Assembly (NCBI GenBank): GCA_900291925.1
Contig: UWYS01000003.1
Coordinates: 248,001-312,000, forward strand
DNA length: 64,000 nt
Source of the DNA: Thecaphora thlaspeos
Taxonomy: Eukaryota > Basidiomycota > Ustilaginomycetes > Urocystidales > Glomosporiaceae
Direction of reading: 5' to 3'
The translations under genes were made by a program, and so were the position numbers. Positions within the stretch are counted from its first letter, which is position 1. Each line of letters begins with the position of its first letter. This document shows, in pieces, positions 1 through 12,400 of this stretch. Under the pieces are notes generated by a model. The model saw only the letters and a list, made by a program, of their open reading frames with translations. It was not told the DNA's origin and did not search any database.

Positions 1-1549
1 TCTGACTCGGCGTAGAAGGAGTTGAAGGGATGTCTCCCCGTGACGGCAGACATGTCTCTGTGCTGCCTGTGCTGCGTGTGAGAGTCTGTTGCGGGGATCT
101 CTTGGGACAGAGTGTATACTGCTGGGGTGAAACGGATGCGGCTGTCTTGCTGGAGCGATTGGAGCTGGTTCGCAAGTCTCGAGGAAGGTGGTGATGGCGA
201 TGGACTTCGCACAGCGTTCGCGTCTGTGTCTAGTCGAGCTCAATCCCCCCCTTGGTGATGAGGCGATTGCTCAGCGACAGGCTCGTGAGAAGCAGAGGCA
301 AGACCGCGGGTCGTGCTCGGGCCTAATCGTTAGTCGATGGTCGGTTGCAGAAGCTAGGGGTGCATCGCGCTGACAAGGCTTATGTCCGTCGATGTTGCTT
401 GTGGAGAGGTTGCTTGCTGCGGCTTCTGGGGTATCGAAGTGGCCTCAAGGCTAGATTGCAGTAATGCGGCGCTGATCGATCAGGAGCAGGTCTAGCGGCG
501 ATGCTTGTAAGTGGGTGGTGGTGGAAGCGTGAAGAGAGCGCAGTGGTAATCTCGGCTTCTTCGAACAGTGAAGATGCGAGCACGAGCGACCTGGAGAAAG
601 AGTGGGGGAGGAACAATGCCGCGGTAGGGTAGAGAGCAGAGAATGGAGCGATCGAGGCGGGCTGCGTGCGTGATGATGGAGGTGGGGATCGACGTCTGCG
701 ACGAGGCAGGAGCGCTGGTGGTCGGGACCCACTAACGCGCGTAGCTTCGAGGTGCCGTCACACCGTCGAGCTAAGGTAGGCTTTGACAAGCCCGGCGGCG
801 GTGGCCAATGCAGTGGTGCCTGGCAGGAGCGAGCTGTCACCGATGCAGCTACTGCTGCCGTCGTGCTAGTGTCGGGAGGCGACAACCGAGTGGCTCGATG
901 TTGGTTCAACGCTGGGTCGAGGCTCACTTGTAGATCTGTGAGAAGACGCAATAGGGAGAGTGTGGCTTGACGTGCGTTGTGTGTGTTTGTGTGGATGAAT
1001 TGGCAGGAGGAGCTACTGCCCGGAGGAGGGAGGAGATGAGACGCGGGGACAGCAGGCTGAGCGCAAGGGGGAAGGTGAAAAGGAGAGAAGGGAGGTCGGG
1101 GGCAAGCAGGAGATACGGCTGGAGCGACGCCGGTCGCGAGTAGCTGGTGCCTTCCGAGAAGCGTAGGAGGCGACGGCGAAGGCGACGGCGAAGGCTGTCA
1201 CGGGGTCGGATATGCTGGTGAACGAGGAGCTTGGGAGGGGCTCGAGGTCTGGGAGCAACGGCGGGACAAGACGGCAGGCGGAATGGTCGGGATACCGTTG
1301 GGGTCTCTGCTCTTTGGCGGCCAGCGAAAGGTCCGGCCGGTGGTGCGAGGCGGCGGTTGTGACGATGGTGGTAGTCGGAGATTGTCGAGACGCAACGCTG
1401 GGTATCGCTACACTGTAAGTCTGTAGCTCGATGACCCCCTAGCGTGCTGAAGTGAGGGTTATGGTGATGATGATGATGAAGACGGAGGCCTGGAGGGACG
1501 AGACACAAAGCGGAGGGGTGGCAGAAGGGGAGGTGAGGGGGAAAGGGAA

Positions 1550-1571
1550 GGGGGGGGGGGGGGGGGGGGGG
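1550..1571. repeat. Poly-G run (22 G)
   Basis: Uninterrupted run of 22 guanines inside a purine-rich strand (about 1495-1572). Such a run can fold into a quadruplex and is prone to length error in sequencing, so the exact count is uncertain. Confidence 0.85.
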
Positions 1572-2452
1572 AGGCGCACCACAGGAGCGTACGGTACATA
1601 CGGCAGCAGCTTGCATTGCTCCATCAACATAACCAGCGGAGTAGTCAACCATTTACATACGCATCAGCTCAGACCAGCTCGTGACAGCTTTGCCCTCGTT
1701 CCCCTCGTCTTGCTTTCGGGTGAGTTATGCCGCATGCAACTCAGCCTGCCGCTTCTAAGCCCTCTTATGACTGCTGCCGCAGTACTGGCCGGCGAGGATT
1801 GATCGTCTCCTCCCCGCTCAAATAGAATAGTCTAGTAGTCACCAATCTTGGAATAAAAGACCGACAGGCAGTCGAGTCGCCCTCTTGACCTCGTCCGAAC
1901 GGGAGGCTCGATGGTACTGCCCCTGAGGTTGTCCGAGACGAGACGAGACGAGGAAGAAGAACGCGAGGACACCAGCGAAACGAAGCGGCCAGGAGGAGCA
2001 AGGAAGAGCAAGGAAGAGCAAGGGTCAAAGGCATGTGCGTCCGACTAAGTACTGTACAGTAGCGCTGCGTCGTTCTGCGCGCGGCGCCAGACAGGGCGGG
2101 GAATGGCAGGAGCGACCTCGGACCTACTGTACTGCTGTAGGGCTGTAGGTTCAGCGCATTGCCGCACGGTTGTCGATTCGGTCGGGCTCGGCGGTGCGGT
2201 GGCATGGCACGGCATGGAAGAAGAGCGCTAGCGATGTCCCGTCGAGAACCCTTAGCGTGATCCTCCTCTGTGGCTTTTGCACGTCTCCAGCAAACGGACG
2301 ATACAGTATGTGGCTCATTCGTCAAGAGTTCCACTCCCTTGCTCGCTGACGCTGGACAAGCTGACGTGCGACCAAAGGCACGTAACCCTGCCTCTCGACT
2401 GGCGCGCGTTACAGCAGGGACCAAAGGGGTTTGGCACGCAGCCCACCCCTTT

Positions 2453-2454
<2 letters not shown>

Positions 2455-2489
<35 letters not shown>

Positions 2490-2490
2490 C
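2455..2490. repeat. (CTGC)n tetranucleotide microsatellite
   Basis: Nine consecutive CTGC units, perfect. No gene overlaps it. Confidence 0.9.
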
Positions 2491-4072
2491 TTTGCCCTCT
2501 CGCACCAGCCACCAAGTGTGTAGCGGGCCGATGGCTCACGTACGCACGCCCAGCCTGATCTTGTCTCTGGCCAGCTGACCGTAGCTGCACTGTCACTACC
2601 ACCGACGACGACGCTGTTGGGTCAAACTTGCGTTGCATTGCGCTGCGGTACGGGTGAATCCATCAGGCGGCGGTCGCGCGCGCGAGGATCGACGTTGCCG
2701 TCATGTAGCGCCGCACACGTGTGCCTCCTTGATGCGCCGCGCCGTCAATCATCGGAACCCGCCTTGGCCACGCAAGTGGCTGACATCGCCGAGCATGTAA
2801 CTATGTGGGTGGTGGTACAGTAGTATTCCAGGGCCGGGTCGGTGATAACCAAGACCGCATGCTCCCCCTCTTCGTCGACTCGTCGTTGCTCGACATGCCT
2901 GCACCCTTCCTGCCGGGCTGACAGGTGCCGCGAGGGACCAGAAGAGTGCATACATCGAGGTCGACGGTCCCCAGCACAGCCTAGTCCTTGATCCGTGCGC
3001 CTGTCGCGAAACAGCATGGTCTCTCGTACGGTACTGTACGTCTCGGCGACCGTCGAACGGCCATCGCGGTAGGCAACCCTCGCAACAGAGCACGTGCACA
3101 GAGTGTACCGTGAGGTGGCATCTTCGCCCTTTCTGCAGCTCGGCCATTCTCGGCAACTCAGGGACGCAAGAGAAGCCTTCCGCGTTTCTGCCCGAGGATG
3201 ATTGATCGTCTCGTCGGTGGCGTCGCGGCGGCATATATTCGATCTTCAGCAGGCCAAGCCGAGTCAGCATCTTCCTCTTCCGCCTTAATGTGATCAGGGT
3301 CTTGGTAGTCGATGGTTGCGTGACCGACGACGTACCCGACTCGTCCGTGGATCCTCCGATGGTGCCGCGGACGAGGCAGGCAGGATGGGAAATAAGAAGG
3401 GAAAAAATGGGACGCGATATTAGAGCAAAAAAGGCGCCCAACTCGAGCATGGCGGGGCTGTTTATCGTTCTCAATCACGCTCTCTACGCTCGCCATACTC
3501 CCCATCCACCGACTCCGCGACCAACGAGACGGAGAGAGTGCTATTGACGAAACTCGACAAACGACGATCATGCAGAGCGCTTCATCGAGAAGGCGGGCGA
3601 TTTTTATTTTAATTGAATTTTTTTTATAAGAAAAATCATAAATAGAACTACGACACTCAAGTTTTCTGAACGATCCCCCACCGCAGCCTGACTGAGCGGT
3701 ACCTTGCTTAACCTCACAGATCGGACAGGATGCGGTGCTTTTAAGGTCCTATGACCAGAGATAAGTAAGTAATGATTGTATAAATTACATCGAATATATC
3801 TGAAAACAAATTGGAACCGTCAGACCAAGGCCCCGAGGAGGTCGGCTCCGGCAACTCGTCGCCCTCCCTCCACACAGAGGTTCCCCTGGCTGGCGCTCGC
3901 GCCGGGCATCCCCGCGCCTGCTTGCGTCGTCCCGCTCAGCATCCTCTTCGTCCTACGCATCCTCACCAGCCATTCCCTCGAGGTCAACACATCTTTCCGG
4001 ATCGCAACCGCCGTCGCAGCACCTCTATCGAAGCCTCTCACCGTCAGCCGACAAGCCGGGACCGAGCCCAGG

Positions 4073-5223
4073 ATGCAGGCAGTCACCCGGTTCATCTTTG
4101 GACCGACGCAAGAAGGTAAGCGAACAGCTGCCCAGCCTTTCACTGTCCCGTCCCTCCCCCGCACTTTCTAGGTCACTCACCCCAATCAACCCCCTCATCT
4201 TCCGCCACCGCCACTGTGCAACGATACGGTCAGAGCGGGTGAAGCAAGTCCAATCGCAGCTCCGATCCGAACAGCGTGCGCTGGATCGGGAGATGCGCCA
4301 GATCGACCAGGGGAGCAACAAGACCAAGCTCGAGATCAAGAAGCTCGCCAAAAAGGGCGACACTAAGAATGCCAAGGTGCTGGCAAGAGAAGTGGTGCGG
4401 GCGGGTAAGCAGCGGGATCGCCTCGCCCTCAGCAAGGCGAGGCTCAACAGCATTACCATGCAGCTGCAGCACCACCTCAGTGAGTGTTGAGCCCTATCTC
4501 GCCGCTTGACCAGGAGGAGACGACCGCAGCATAGTCCGGATAGCGAGGGACTGACCGCGGACACTCTCTCGAAATTTCAAACGGACAGCGATGTACAAGG
4601 TCACGGGGAGCATGTCTAAGTCGACCGAGATCATGAAGCTCTCCAACCAGCTCGTCAAGCTCCCCGAGGTCTCAAAGGTGATGCGTGAGATGAGCATGGA
4701 GATGACCAAGGTGCGCTCGCTCCCCTTCCCTCGACCGGACTGTGCGCTTCGCGATGGGTGTGCTCTGTCTATGTCCTCTCTCTCCCTCGCGTCCGGAATC
4801 GCTGATAATGCCGCCTCCTACGGCCCTTCACCGTCTCGATCGTTGCGGCCCACGGGCTGAACAGGCGGGCATCATGGAAGAAATGCTGGACGACACATTA
4901 GACTCGGGCGTGCTGAGCGAGGACGAAGACGAGATGGAGGAAGAGGCGCAGGGCGAGATCGACAAGGTCCTCTACGAACTCACCGACGGTAAGTCCCGCT
5001 CCTTTTCCTTCTCCATCGTCGCGCCTGAACCGCCTCAAGCTGACTTCTCATGCTGCTTCCGTCCATACGCTGGCGTGGGACCTCGACAGGCAAATTGGGT
5101 CAAGCGAGTACGACCGACCACCTGCCCGACCTGGCCGCACAAGAACCGCAGGCAAACGAGGAGGAAGAGCGCAAGGACATGCAGAGGATGCAGGATGCCC
5201 TCGACGGTCTTCTGCGCGGCTAG
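4073..5223 (+). CDS. VPS24: Vps24/CHMP3, ESCRT-III subunit
   Basis: Five exons (4073-4115, 4234-4479, 4589-4710, 4865-4988, 5090-5223) join in frame to 222 aa, the same length as human CHMP3. Each intron (4116-4233, 4480-4588, 4711-4864, 4989-5089) has GT..AG ends. The protein starts MQAVTRFIFGP, has a basic helical N-terminal half, then the family signature around KVTGSMSKSTEIMK and AGIMEEMLDD, an acidic stretch (residues about 140-160) and a C-terminal amphipathic helix (MQRMQDALDGLL) that fits the MIM1 motif bound by Vps4. Known role of the family: polymerises with Snf7/Vps2 on endosomes to sever necks during multivesicular body formation. It faces the H2B gene tail to tail. VPS2 was considered; the N-terminus and the SMSKSTEIMK block fit VPS24 better. 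Confidence 0.93.
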
Positions 5224-6003
5224 CGAAGACCATCTTCATCTCGTCTGTCAGCTTCTGTTTTCTATCCACGCCACGTTGTCTCGGGGGTCTGTCTTCTCGG
5301 TTCGGTCCGTCCCATCTCTTCTCGAGTCTCGTCAACGATCCTATCCACATACCTTGCAGAGCCGCCAAACCATCCTTTGTTCATCGTCGTCCCTGTACTT
5401 CTAGACAATATGCTTCCAACCTCTGTTCTTCGCTACGTCGTCTCTCGTCGCCGGTATCGAGGGGTTCGTCGGTGTGATGTGCTGAGCCGGGATGCCGGGA
5501 GGGTGCGTTCGCTGAATTTGCTCCCACCGACTCCACGAGTGGCGGCAGCGCGACGAGCAAGCCTTCGACGCGACAGCCACCGAGTCTCTTCGGCGCCAGA
5601 TACCACGATCAACCAGATGCACAGCGCAGACATTATTGCTTCGTTCGGGCAGAGCAGAACGTTGCTTTATGGGTTTGACCGGTTGGCTCAGACTGCTGCT
5701 GGATGTGTCATGATGTGGCGTAGCTAGCGCTGGTTTGAGGGCGGGGGTAAAAGTACAAGAGAAGCGATACAACACGACCCGGGAAAGAGAAAGTAATAAA
5801 GCGAGAGAAAAAGTCGAGCGCCGCAACTGGCGCCAGGAACCGGACAGGCCCCATGCGTTTGTCAAAGGGCCTGCCGAACCGTGGCGATACCCTCCGCCCG
5901 CTGGTTCGACGCGGACGAAGTTAAGGCATGGAGCCAGGAAAGGGGGGGATATGTGCGATGGACTATGTGTGGGGGGGTTGGAAGAGCAGGGAAGCGACCG
6001 AGT
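5224..6003. other. Convergent spacer between VPS24 and H2B
   Basis: About 780 bp between two converging stop codons. It must contain both 3' UTRs. No additional gene, RNA motif or repeat recognised. Confidence 0.6.
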
Positions 6004-6527
6004 TTACTTGGAGCTCGAGAATTTGGTGACCGACTTGGTACCCTCCGAGATGGCGTGCTTCGAGAGTTCTCCCGGGAGGATGAGGCGGACGGCCGTCTGG
6101 ATCTCTCGCGACGAGATGGTGCTCTTCTTGTTGTACGACGCTAGCTTCGAGGCCTCGGTGGCGATGCGCTCAAAGATGTCCTGGACGAACGAGTTGAGAA
6201 CTAAAGGGTGGGCGAGCGAAGCAAGGAGAGGAGAGGTCAGCGACATCTCGATCAAGAAGGTGCGGAGCGGCTGGAGTAGCAACCAGCGGTCTCACTGGCC
6301 ATGGCCTTGTTCGAGATACCGGTGTCGGGGTGGACCTGCTTGAGGACACGGTAGATGTAGGTCGAGTAGGTCTCCTTGCGCGTCGACTTGGCCTTCTTCT
6401 TCTCGCCAGACTTGGCGGGGACCTTGGACGTCTTCTTAGCAGCCTCCGAGGGGGCCTTGCCAGCGGACGAGGCGGGTGCCTTGCCGGCGGTGGACGAGGG
6501 CTTCTTCTCAGCGGGCTTTGGGGGCAT
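6004..6527 (-). CDS. HTB1: Histone H2B
   Basis: Two exons on the minus strand (6527-6296 and 6200-6004) with one 95-bp intron at 6201-6295 (GTGAG..TAG). The 142-aa product has a Lys/Ala/Pro-rich tail ([12 protein letters not shown]) followed by the histone-fold core: [20 protein letters not shown], then [17 protein letters not shown] and the C-terminal helix [17 protein letters not shown]. The intron falls in the conserved SNKAMA/ILNSF segment. H2B pairs with H2A in the nucleosome; the divergent neighbour is its H2A partner, the usual fungal arrangement for matched S-phase expression. Confidence 0.97.
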
Positions 6528-6773
6528 GGTGGGCTAGGTGGGTGGTGGTGGGGTTGGAGAACAGGTGCGTTGGTCTAAGTGGTGTCGGAGGAGAGAGTGC
6601 CTGATCGCTTGTGAGGAGAGGGAGGGAGGGAAAGGAAGGCTGACGGGGGTCGAGTGGAAACGGCAGCGTTATAAACCCATCGCGCGTCCTTGCTCGCGCG
6701 CCCGCTGCAGAGGTAGCCCGCTTGGAGGGGCAAAAGGGGCGGCGGGGCAGGCCAGCACGCAAAGGGGAGTCGC

Positions 6774-6826
6774 GTTGCTGCTGCTGCCGCCGCTGCCGCC
6801 GCTGCCGCCGCTGCTGCTGCTGCTGC
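6774..6826. repeat. GCT/GCC trinucleotide tract
   Basis: Imperfect trinucleotide run of GCT and GCC units in the histone promoter. Not translated in any supported gene. Confidence 0.8.
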
Positions 6827-7030
6827 ACGGCCAACGCGCGCCAGCTGGAGGCGGCCCACTTCCGCTCGCGACGGCCGCGTTCCATCGTGCGCCTGCCAGG
6901 CGAAAGTCGGATTTTTGCTTTTTCCCCCTGCCCGTCCGAATCGACGTGTGCCACGCCGGCGGGCAGGCAAGAAATTCCGGGCGACGCGTCGGTCGGCGTC
7001 GCCCCTTTCACATGTTTTGGCCGGGGCGCA

Positions 7031-7062
7031 CGCCAGCACGCCAGCACGCCAGCACGCCAGCA
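7031..7062. repeat. 8-bp tandem repeat CGCCAGCA x4
   Basis: Four perfect consecutive copies of CGCCAGCA in the histone promoter, roughly midway between the two start codons. Confidence 0.9.
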
Positions 7063-7250
7063 CAGGTGAATTAGAGGCGACGGGTGCGACGTCGAAAAAG
7101 CCATCGCCCCGAATTCCAGACGAGAGACTTGATTTTTCGTCTTCCCTCTGGCGAAGGAGGGTGACAGCGTTTCTGCGCCTGGTGTACTGCTGCAGTGCCC
7201 GCCTGCCTCCACCCTGCCGACGCGTCGCGCCCTCCGCCCCTCTCCAGCAG

Positions 7251-7251
<1 letters not shown>

Positions 7252-7281
<30 letters not shown>
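7252..7281. repeat. (CAG)n microsatellite
   Basis: About ten CAG units upstream of the H2A start, outside any supported coding exon. Confidence 0.85.
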
Positions 7282-7283
<2 letters not shown>

Positions 7284-7547
7284 GCCAGCCAGACCCAGCC
7301 CTGCCGCCCGGCCAAGCAACAGCTGTCGCCCCTCCCCCGCCGCGCCCCCTCCCGTCCCGCGCCCCAGGCGCTCGCAGTCATAAAACCCTGCCACCCTACC
7401 CGCCTCTTCCACCTTTGATCTTCCCCTCCGCTACCCTCCTCCTCATCTATCATCAAGCCTCCCTTGCTCGACTTCACATCATCGACGCTTCAAGCACCAA
7501 CACACTCGTCTCAACCCTCTCATCCCCCCTTACACAACTCTTCAACA

Positions 7548-8074
7548 ATGTCTTCCGGTGGCAAGTCTGGTGGCAAGGCCGGTGACGCCTCGTCCAAGTC
7601 GCGCTCGGCCAAGGCTGGTCTCCAGTTCCCCGTCGGTCGTATTCACCGTCTGCTCCGCAAGGGCAACTACGCCCAGCGTGTTGGTGCCGGTGCCCCCGGT
7701 GAGTGTATTTTTCCTTCCACGCGACTCCTTCATCTCTTACAACGCGTCGTCTGTCCCGCAGAGCTTCTAGCGCTGACGCGTATCCCCTTTTACTCCTGTC
7801 TTATTACTACCCTCCGCCAGTCTACCTCGCTGCCGTCCTCGAGTACCTCGCCGCCGAGATCCTCGAGCTCGCCGGTAACGCCGCCCGTGACAACAAGAAG
7901 TCGCGTATCATCCCCCGTCATCTCCAGCTCGCCATCAGGAACGACGAGGAGCTCAACAAGCTGCTTGGCGGCGTCACGATCTCGCAGGGTGGTGTTCTTC
8001 CTTTCATCCAGAGCGAGCTCCTCCCCGCCAAGAGCGGCAAGCCCGGCAAGAAGGGCGCTGCCTCGCAGGAGTAA
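7548..8074 (+). CDS. HTA1: Histone H2A with C-terminal SQE motif
   Basis: Two exons (7548-7698, 7821-8074), intron 7699-7820 (GTGAGT..CAG), 134 aa. The sequence shows the H2A core: [28 protein letters not shown], then [21 protein letters not shown] and [19 protein letters not shown]. The tail ends GAASQE; this Ser-Gln near the C-terminus is the site phosphorylated by ATM/ATR-type kinases in fungal canonical H2A, so this gene probably also serves the gamma-H2A role. The protein lacks the features of H2A.Z. The intron sits between GAP and VYLAA, after the first histone-fold helix. Confidence 0.97.
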
Positions 8075-9493
8075 GCGGCATCGCTTTCCTAGTCTCTGTC
8101 CGCTCCATTCCCCCTCCCCCCCACACACACGTCTCTCTCCCTGTGGCATAAACCACGGTGGTTTCGATTTCGAGCTCTAGGTCGCAGCGCTCTCGCCGAG
8201 CCTGCGTGCGCACCCTTCCGGCTCCATATACTGTAGCGCATCCCCCTTCCCGGCTTGTTCCTTTTGTCCTTATCTCTCTGTGTTCCTTGTACTACTACTA
8301 CCCACTTTACCGCGGCGATAACCAGGGCGTCTGCTACCAATCACAACATGCACACAATCGCGAGGCTTTCCACGGCAGTGCTTGAGCCAAATATCCTCAG
8401 TGTCCTCGTGTTCCTCTTTTCGATGAAGTCGCGTCTGGTGGTGGTGTCGTAGGAGACGCTTGCCGCACCTTGGCTGGTAGACCTTCAGCGTTTTCCTTCG
8501 GTCACGTGCGTCGAGCTCCGCTGGCCCAGCTCGATGCCGTCCTCCCCTCTGCTGCAGCGGGATGATCCTTGCCGAACCTTCCTGAGTACCAGCGCCGTCA
8601 CACTCGGCCGGTTAGTGGCGGCCGCCCGGAGGACGCTCTGGGATACGCCGTAGCTGGAGGCTGACCTCGGGGACGAAGCTCCGCGTCGGCGGAAAAAGCG
8701 TCTAAAAAAGGCGAGCGAAAAAGCGAGGCAGGGGCCAGCTGCTGGATGGGGGCCGGGTGGGGGATCACGCGACGCCACCCTGCCTCGACGACGCAGGCCC
8801 GCCTGGCATCGCTGGCTCGCGTAGTCCGCCAGCGGAAGGGTCCAGACACGATGGAGACACGCCCCCCTCCTTCCACCACCATCCCTGCAACGGCCGTCGT
8901 CCGGCATCCCCACCACCCGCCTCTTGTCCTTTCACTCATCTCCCGACACTGTCACTCTTACCCTCTCCGCTGCACCGCATCACCACTCACGCGCTGTGGA
9001 CTCCGAGGCCAACGGACGGCCTGCGTACATCGTGAGCAGCCCACCCGCGTCTCTCATTGCGCTGTTTCATTTCGCCTTCTGGGCTCAGCGGATCCACGAC
9101 TCATCAAAGTCCGTCCTGATACCTCTTTTCATCCATCTGCCAATGGACACAGGCGTCTGGAGACTAGACAGGCCAACCGACGAGGAACAGCGAGCAGCAG
9201 TGGCACCTATCCTTCCCTCTCGCTGCCTCCGCCTCCTTCCCTCGCTCACATCGCTCGCCAGGAGAGGCACGGCCATTCACGCTTGAAGATCACTGAACTG
9301 CGCTGCCTCTCGTTCCGGTCACGAACCTTCACGACGACAGAGGGAAGCCCTCGTCCAAGAGCAAATCACAGAAGGAAGCTCTCCAGACGAAGCCGCACCT
9401 AGCCAAGCAAGCCAAGTCACGTCTCGTCACAACGACCCCTTCTGACGCGCTGACTCCTGCTCGCCGCGTGGCAGAGACAGTGAGAGCGCCGCG
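8075..9493. other. Spacer between H2A and VPS13
   Basis: About 1.4 kb containing the H2A 3' UTR and, presumably, the VPS13 promoter and 5' UTR. Open frames here overlap on several frames and show no recognisable domain. No repeat or RNA gene seen. Confidence 0.6.
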
Positions 9494-12400
9494 ATGTTGG
9501 AGGGCGTTCTGGCCTCGGTGCTGAACCGCTTTCTGGCCGCGTACGTCGATGGTCTGAACACGAGCCAGCTCAATGTCGGCATCTGGAGCGGCGACGTCAA
9601 GCTCAAGAACTTGCGCCTCAAGACGAGCGCGCTCGACAAGTTCCGTCTGCCGATCGACGTCAAAGAAGGCTACCTCGGCGACCTTACCCTCTCGATTCCC
9701 TGGTCCAACCTGAAGGGCAAGCCGGTCCGCGTGCTGGTCGAGAATGTCTACCTCCTCGCCGCGCCCAAGAATAACAGCGTCGAGGTCGACGAGGCCGAGG
9801 AGGAGGAGCGGGCGCAGGCGGCCAAGCAGGAGAAACTCGCCAACGCCGAGCTGCTTGGCCGGGATGGACAGCAGAGCGTCGGTATGAGCGACGAGGACAC
9901 CCAGAAGAACGAGTCGTTCACCAGCTCGCTCGTCACCAAGATCATCGACAACCTCCAGATCACCGTCCGCAACATCCATATCCGCTACGAGGACAAGCTC
10001 TCAAACCCTGAGCACCCCTTCTCCGCCGGCATCACGCTGGCCAAGTTCTCGGCCGTCTCGACCGACGCCGGCTGGAACCCATCCTTTATTCAGAACAGCG
10101 CCGAAGGCATACACAAGCTCGCCCGCCTCGAGTCGCTCGCCGTCTATTGGGACACCGACTCCGAATCGCTGGCGGGCTTCGAGGTGGCTGAGGCACAGAA
10201 GCGCTTCAGCGCCCTCATCGCTCGTGAGGGACACGCCCCGGAGCACCAGTTCGTCCTCAAGCCCGTCTCGGGCGCGGGAAGGCTGATCATGCGGCGCAGA
10301 ATGACGTCGGACACGCCGAAGCTCGACGCCGAGCTCCTCTTCGAGGAGCTTGGCTTCGCGCTCGACGACGAGCAGTACCGCGACGTTATCTCGGTCGCCG
10401 ACCTCTTCCACTTCTATACGCGCCAGGCCCAGTACCGTCGCTTCCGGCCGAGCCCGGAGCAGCTCGAGGAGAACCGGCCGCGCGCGCTGCTCCGCTTCGC
10501 CGGACAGGCGATTCTCAACGAGGTGCACGAGAAGCACCGAACGTGGACGTGGGACTACCTGCGAGAGAGGCGCGATGACCGCAAGGAGTACGTCGCCCTT
10601 TTCAAGGACAAGCAGAAGCAAACGCAGAAGGCCAACCAGCAGCAGGCCGGCGTCGCAGTTTCCCAGAGTGACGACAGCACGCGGCTGCGCGACCTCGAGC
10701 GCAAGCTCGCCTACAAAGATATCCGCTTCTACCGCTCGATCGTGCGTCAAGAGCTCAGGAAGGAGTCGGCCGAAGCGAGGCGCGACGAGGTGGCGCACGG
10801 CGGCAGCGGCCAGCAGGGCGCCAAAAAGGGAGGAGGGGGCGGGAGCGGCTGGCTCGGTTGGATCTGGGGTGGCGGCGGCGGCAACAGCGACCAGAAGCAC
10901 GGCGACGAGTCCGGCGTGCTCAACGACGAGCAACGCAAGGAGCTCTATGATGCGATCGAGTGGGACGAAGGGGTCAGCGCCGACGCCCTGGCGCAGGCCG
11001 TCGACGCGCCTCGCGATGCCATGAAGATGCGCCTCGTCACGAAGCTCAAGACGGGATCGATCGCGCTGCGCGACCACCCGCGCGGCAGCGACGTCCTCTC
11101 GCTCGTGTTCGACTTGCTCCAGGCCGACGTGGTTCAGCGGCACGACAACCTCGAGGCGGCCGTCGCGCTCGGCGGCCTGCGCGTCTACGACGGGACGACG
11201 CCCAACTCGCTCTACCCGCAAATCGTCCGTGTCAAGGACGATGAGGTCGACGTGCCCTGGCGCAAGAACCCGGACACCTCCGACCTCAAGCAGATCGAGG
11301 CCGAGGTGGGCCGCGAGAGCGACCCGGACAACCCCTTCTTCTTCGTCAAGTACGAGAACAAGCCGCTCGACGACCGCGCCGACAACGCCGTGACTCTCAA
11401 AATGCGGTCGATGGAGATCATCTACCATCGCGGCTACGTCGGGTCGATCGTCCGCTTCTTCAAGCCGCCCGAGAGCGAGCTCGAGCTGATCGGCGCACTG
11501 ATCGACGTCGCCAGCGAGACGATCGAGGGGATCCGCAAGGAGACGCGTGCCGGGCTCGAAAATGCGCTTCAGAATCACAAGACGATCGACATTGTCGTCG
11601 ACGTCAAGGCGCCGATCATCATCATACCTGAGGATGTCACTACCGAGCGGTGCCAACATATTGTCCTCGACGCCGGCCACATTGGCGTCCGGTCGGTCTT
11701 GGCCGACCAGAGCGCGATGGAGACGGTCCGCTCCAAGCAGCACAAGGTCTATACCGACGACGACTACCGCCAGCTCGAGGACCTGATGTACGACCGCTTC
11801 TTCGTCAAGCTCGAGTCGGCCCAGCTGGTGATGGGCAAGAACTTACGCTCGTGCATCGCCGGGCTGACTTCCGACTCAACCGACCATGGCCTGCACCTGC
11901 TGGAGCGTATCAACCTCGACTTTACCCTGCACAACTCGATCCTGCCCTCGGCGCCTAACCTGACCAAGTTCAAGATGACGGGCCACCTCCCGACGCTGCG
12001 CGTCAACTTCTCGGATCGCAAGTACAAGACGCTGATGCGCATCATCGACGTCGCGCTGCCCGACTTCGACGACGACGAAGACGACGGCGAAGACGACGGC
12101 GAGGGTGGCAGCACGGGCGTCGGCGCGGCTCGCCTCGATCCGATCACCGAGGAGCTGGAGCCGACTGTGATCGGGCGGCAGAAGCGGCGAAGCGGCGGCG
12201 AGGGAGGGGACGATGAAGATAACGACGACGGCGAGCGGCGGGCGAGCGGCAGGGCGAGCAGGTCGGCCGGCGACAGGCAGGCGCTCGATCTCAACCGCGA
12301 GAGGCGACTCCGTCTCTCCGCGCAGCTCCGCGGCGAAGACGACTTTGTCCTCGACGATGACGACGACGACGATGGCAAGGACGACTTCCAGGATGCTGAG

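Larger units (their letters stand above)
1..4072. other. Gene-free 5' region, about 4 kb
   Basis: No reading frame here looks like a protein: open frames are short, overlap on both strands and translate to arginine/serine/proline-rich low-complexity sequence typical of GC-rich non-coding DNA. A minus-strand open frame at 2749-3474 was considered and is not supported by any motif. The stretch holds a G22 run at 1550-1571, a (CTGC)n tract near 2455-2490 and a short AT-rich patch at about 3600-3650. The last part should contain the VPS24 promoter. A rapidly evolving gene with many short exons cannot be excluded. Confidence 0.55.
6528..7547. promoter_or_regulatory. Bidirectional H2B/H2A promoter
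   Basis: A 1,020-bp region between the two histone start codons. TATA-like sequences sit at about the same distance from each ATG: TTTATAA (minus strand, 6669-6675, about 145 bp before H2B) and CATAAAA (7379-7385, about 165 bp before H2A). It also carries three simple-repeat tracts, listed separately. Assignment as a shared promoter is inferred from the divergent layout; no specific factor site is claimed. Confidence 0.75.

Noticed and set aside
2749..3474. 241-codon minus-strand frame in the 5' region
   Set aside because: Composition is Arg/Ser/Pro-biased low complexity, no motif, and overlapping frames of similar length exist on both strands.
6575..7477. 300-codon frame across the histone promoter
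   Set aside because: It reads straight through the CAG and GCT repeat tracts (poly-Ala and poly-Cys) and overlaps a divergent histone promoter; not a plausible protein.
8746..9402. 218-codon frame upstream of VPS13
   Set aside because: Pro/Arg/Ser-rich, no domain, overlapped by equally long frames; better explained as VPS13 5' flank.
10001..11743. Long antisense open frame (580 codons) opposite VPS13
   Set aside because: Many long open frames run antisense to VPS13, NUP192 and ALG6. They follow from GC-rich codons with few A/T-start triplets and show no domain; the sense strand carries an unambiguous conserved protein.
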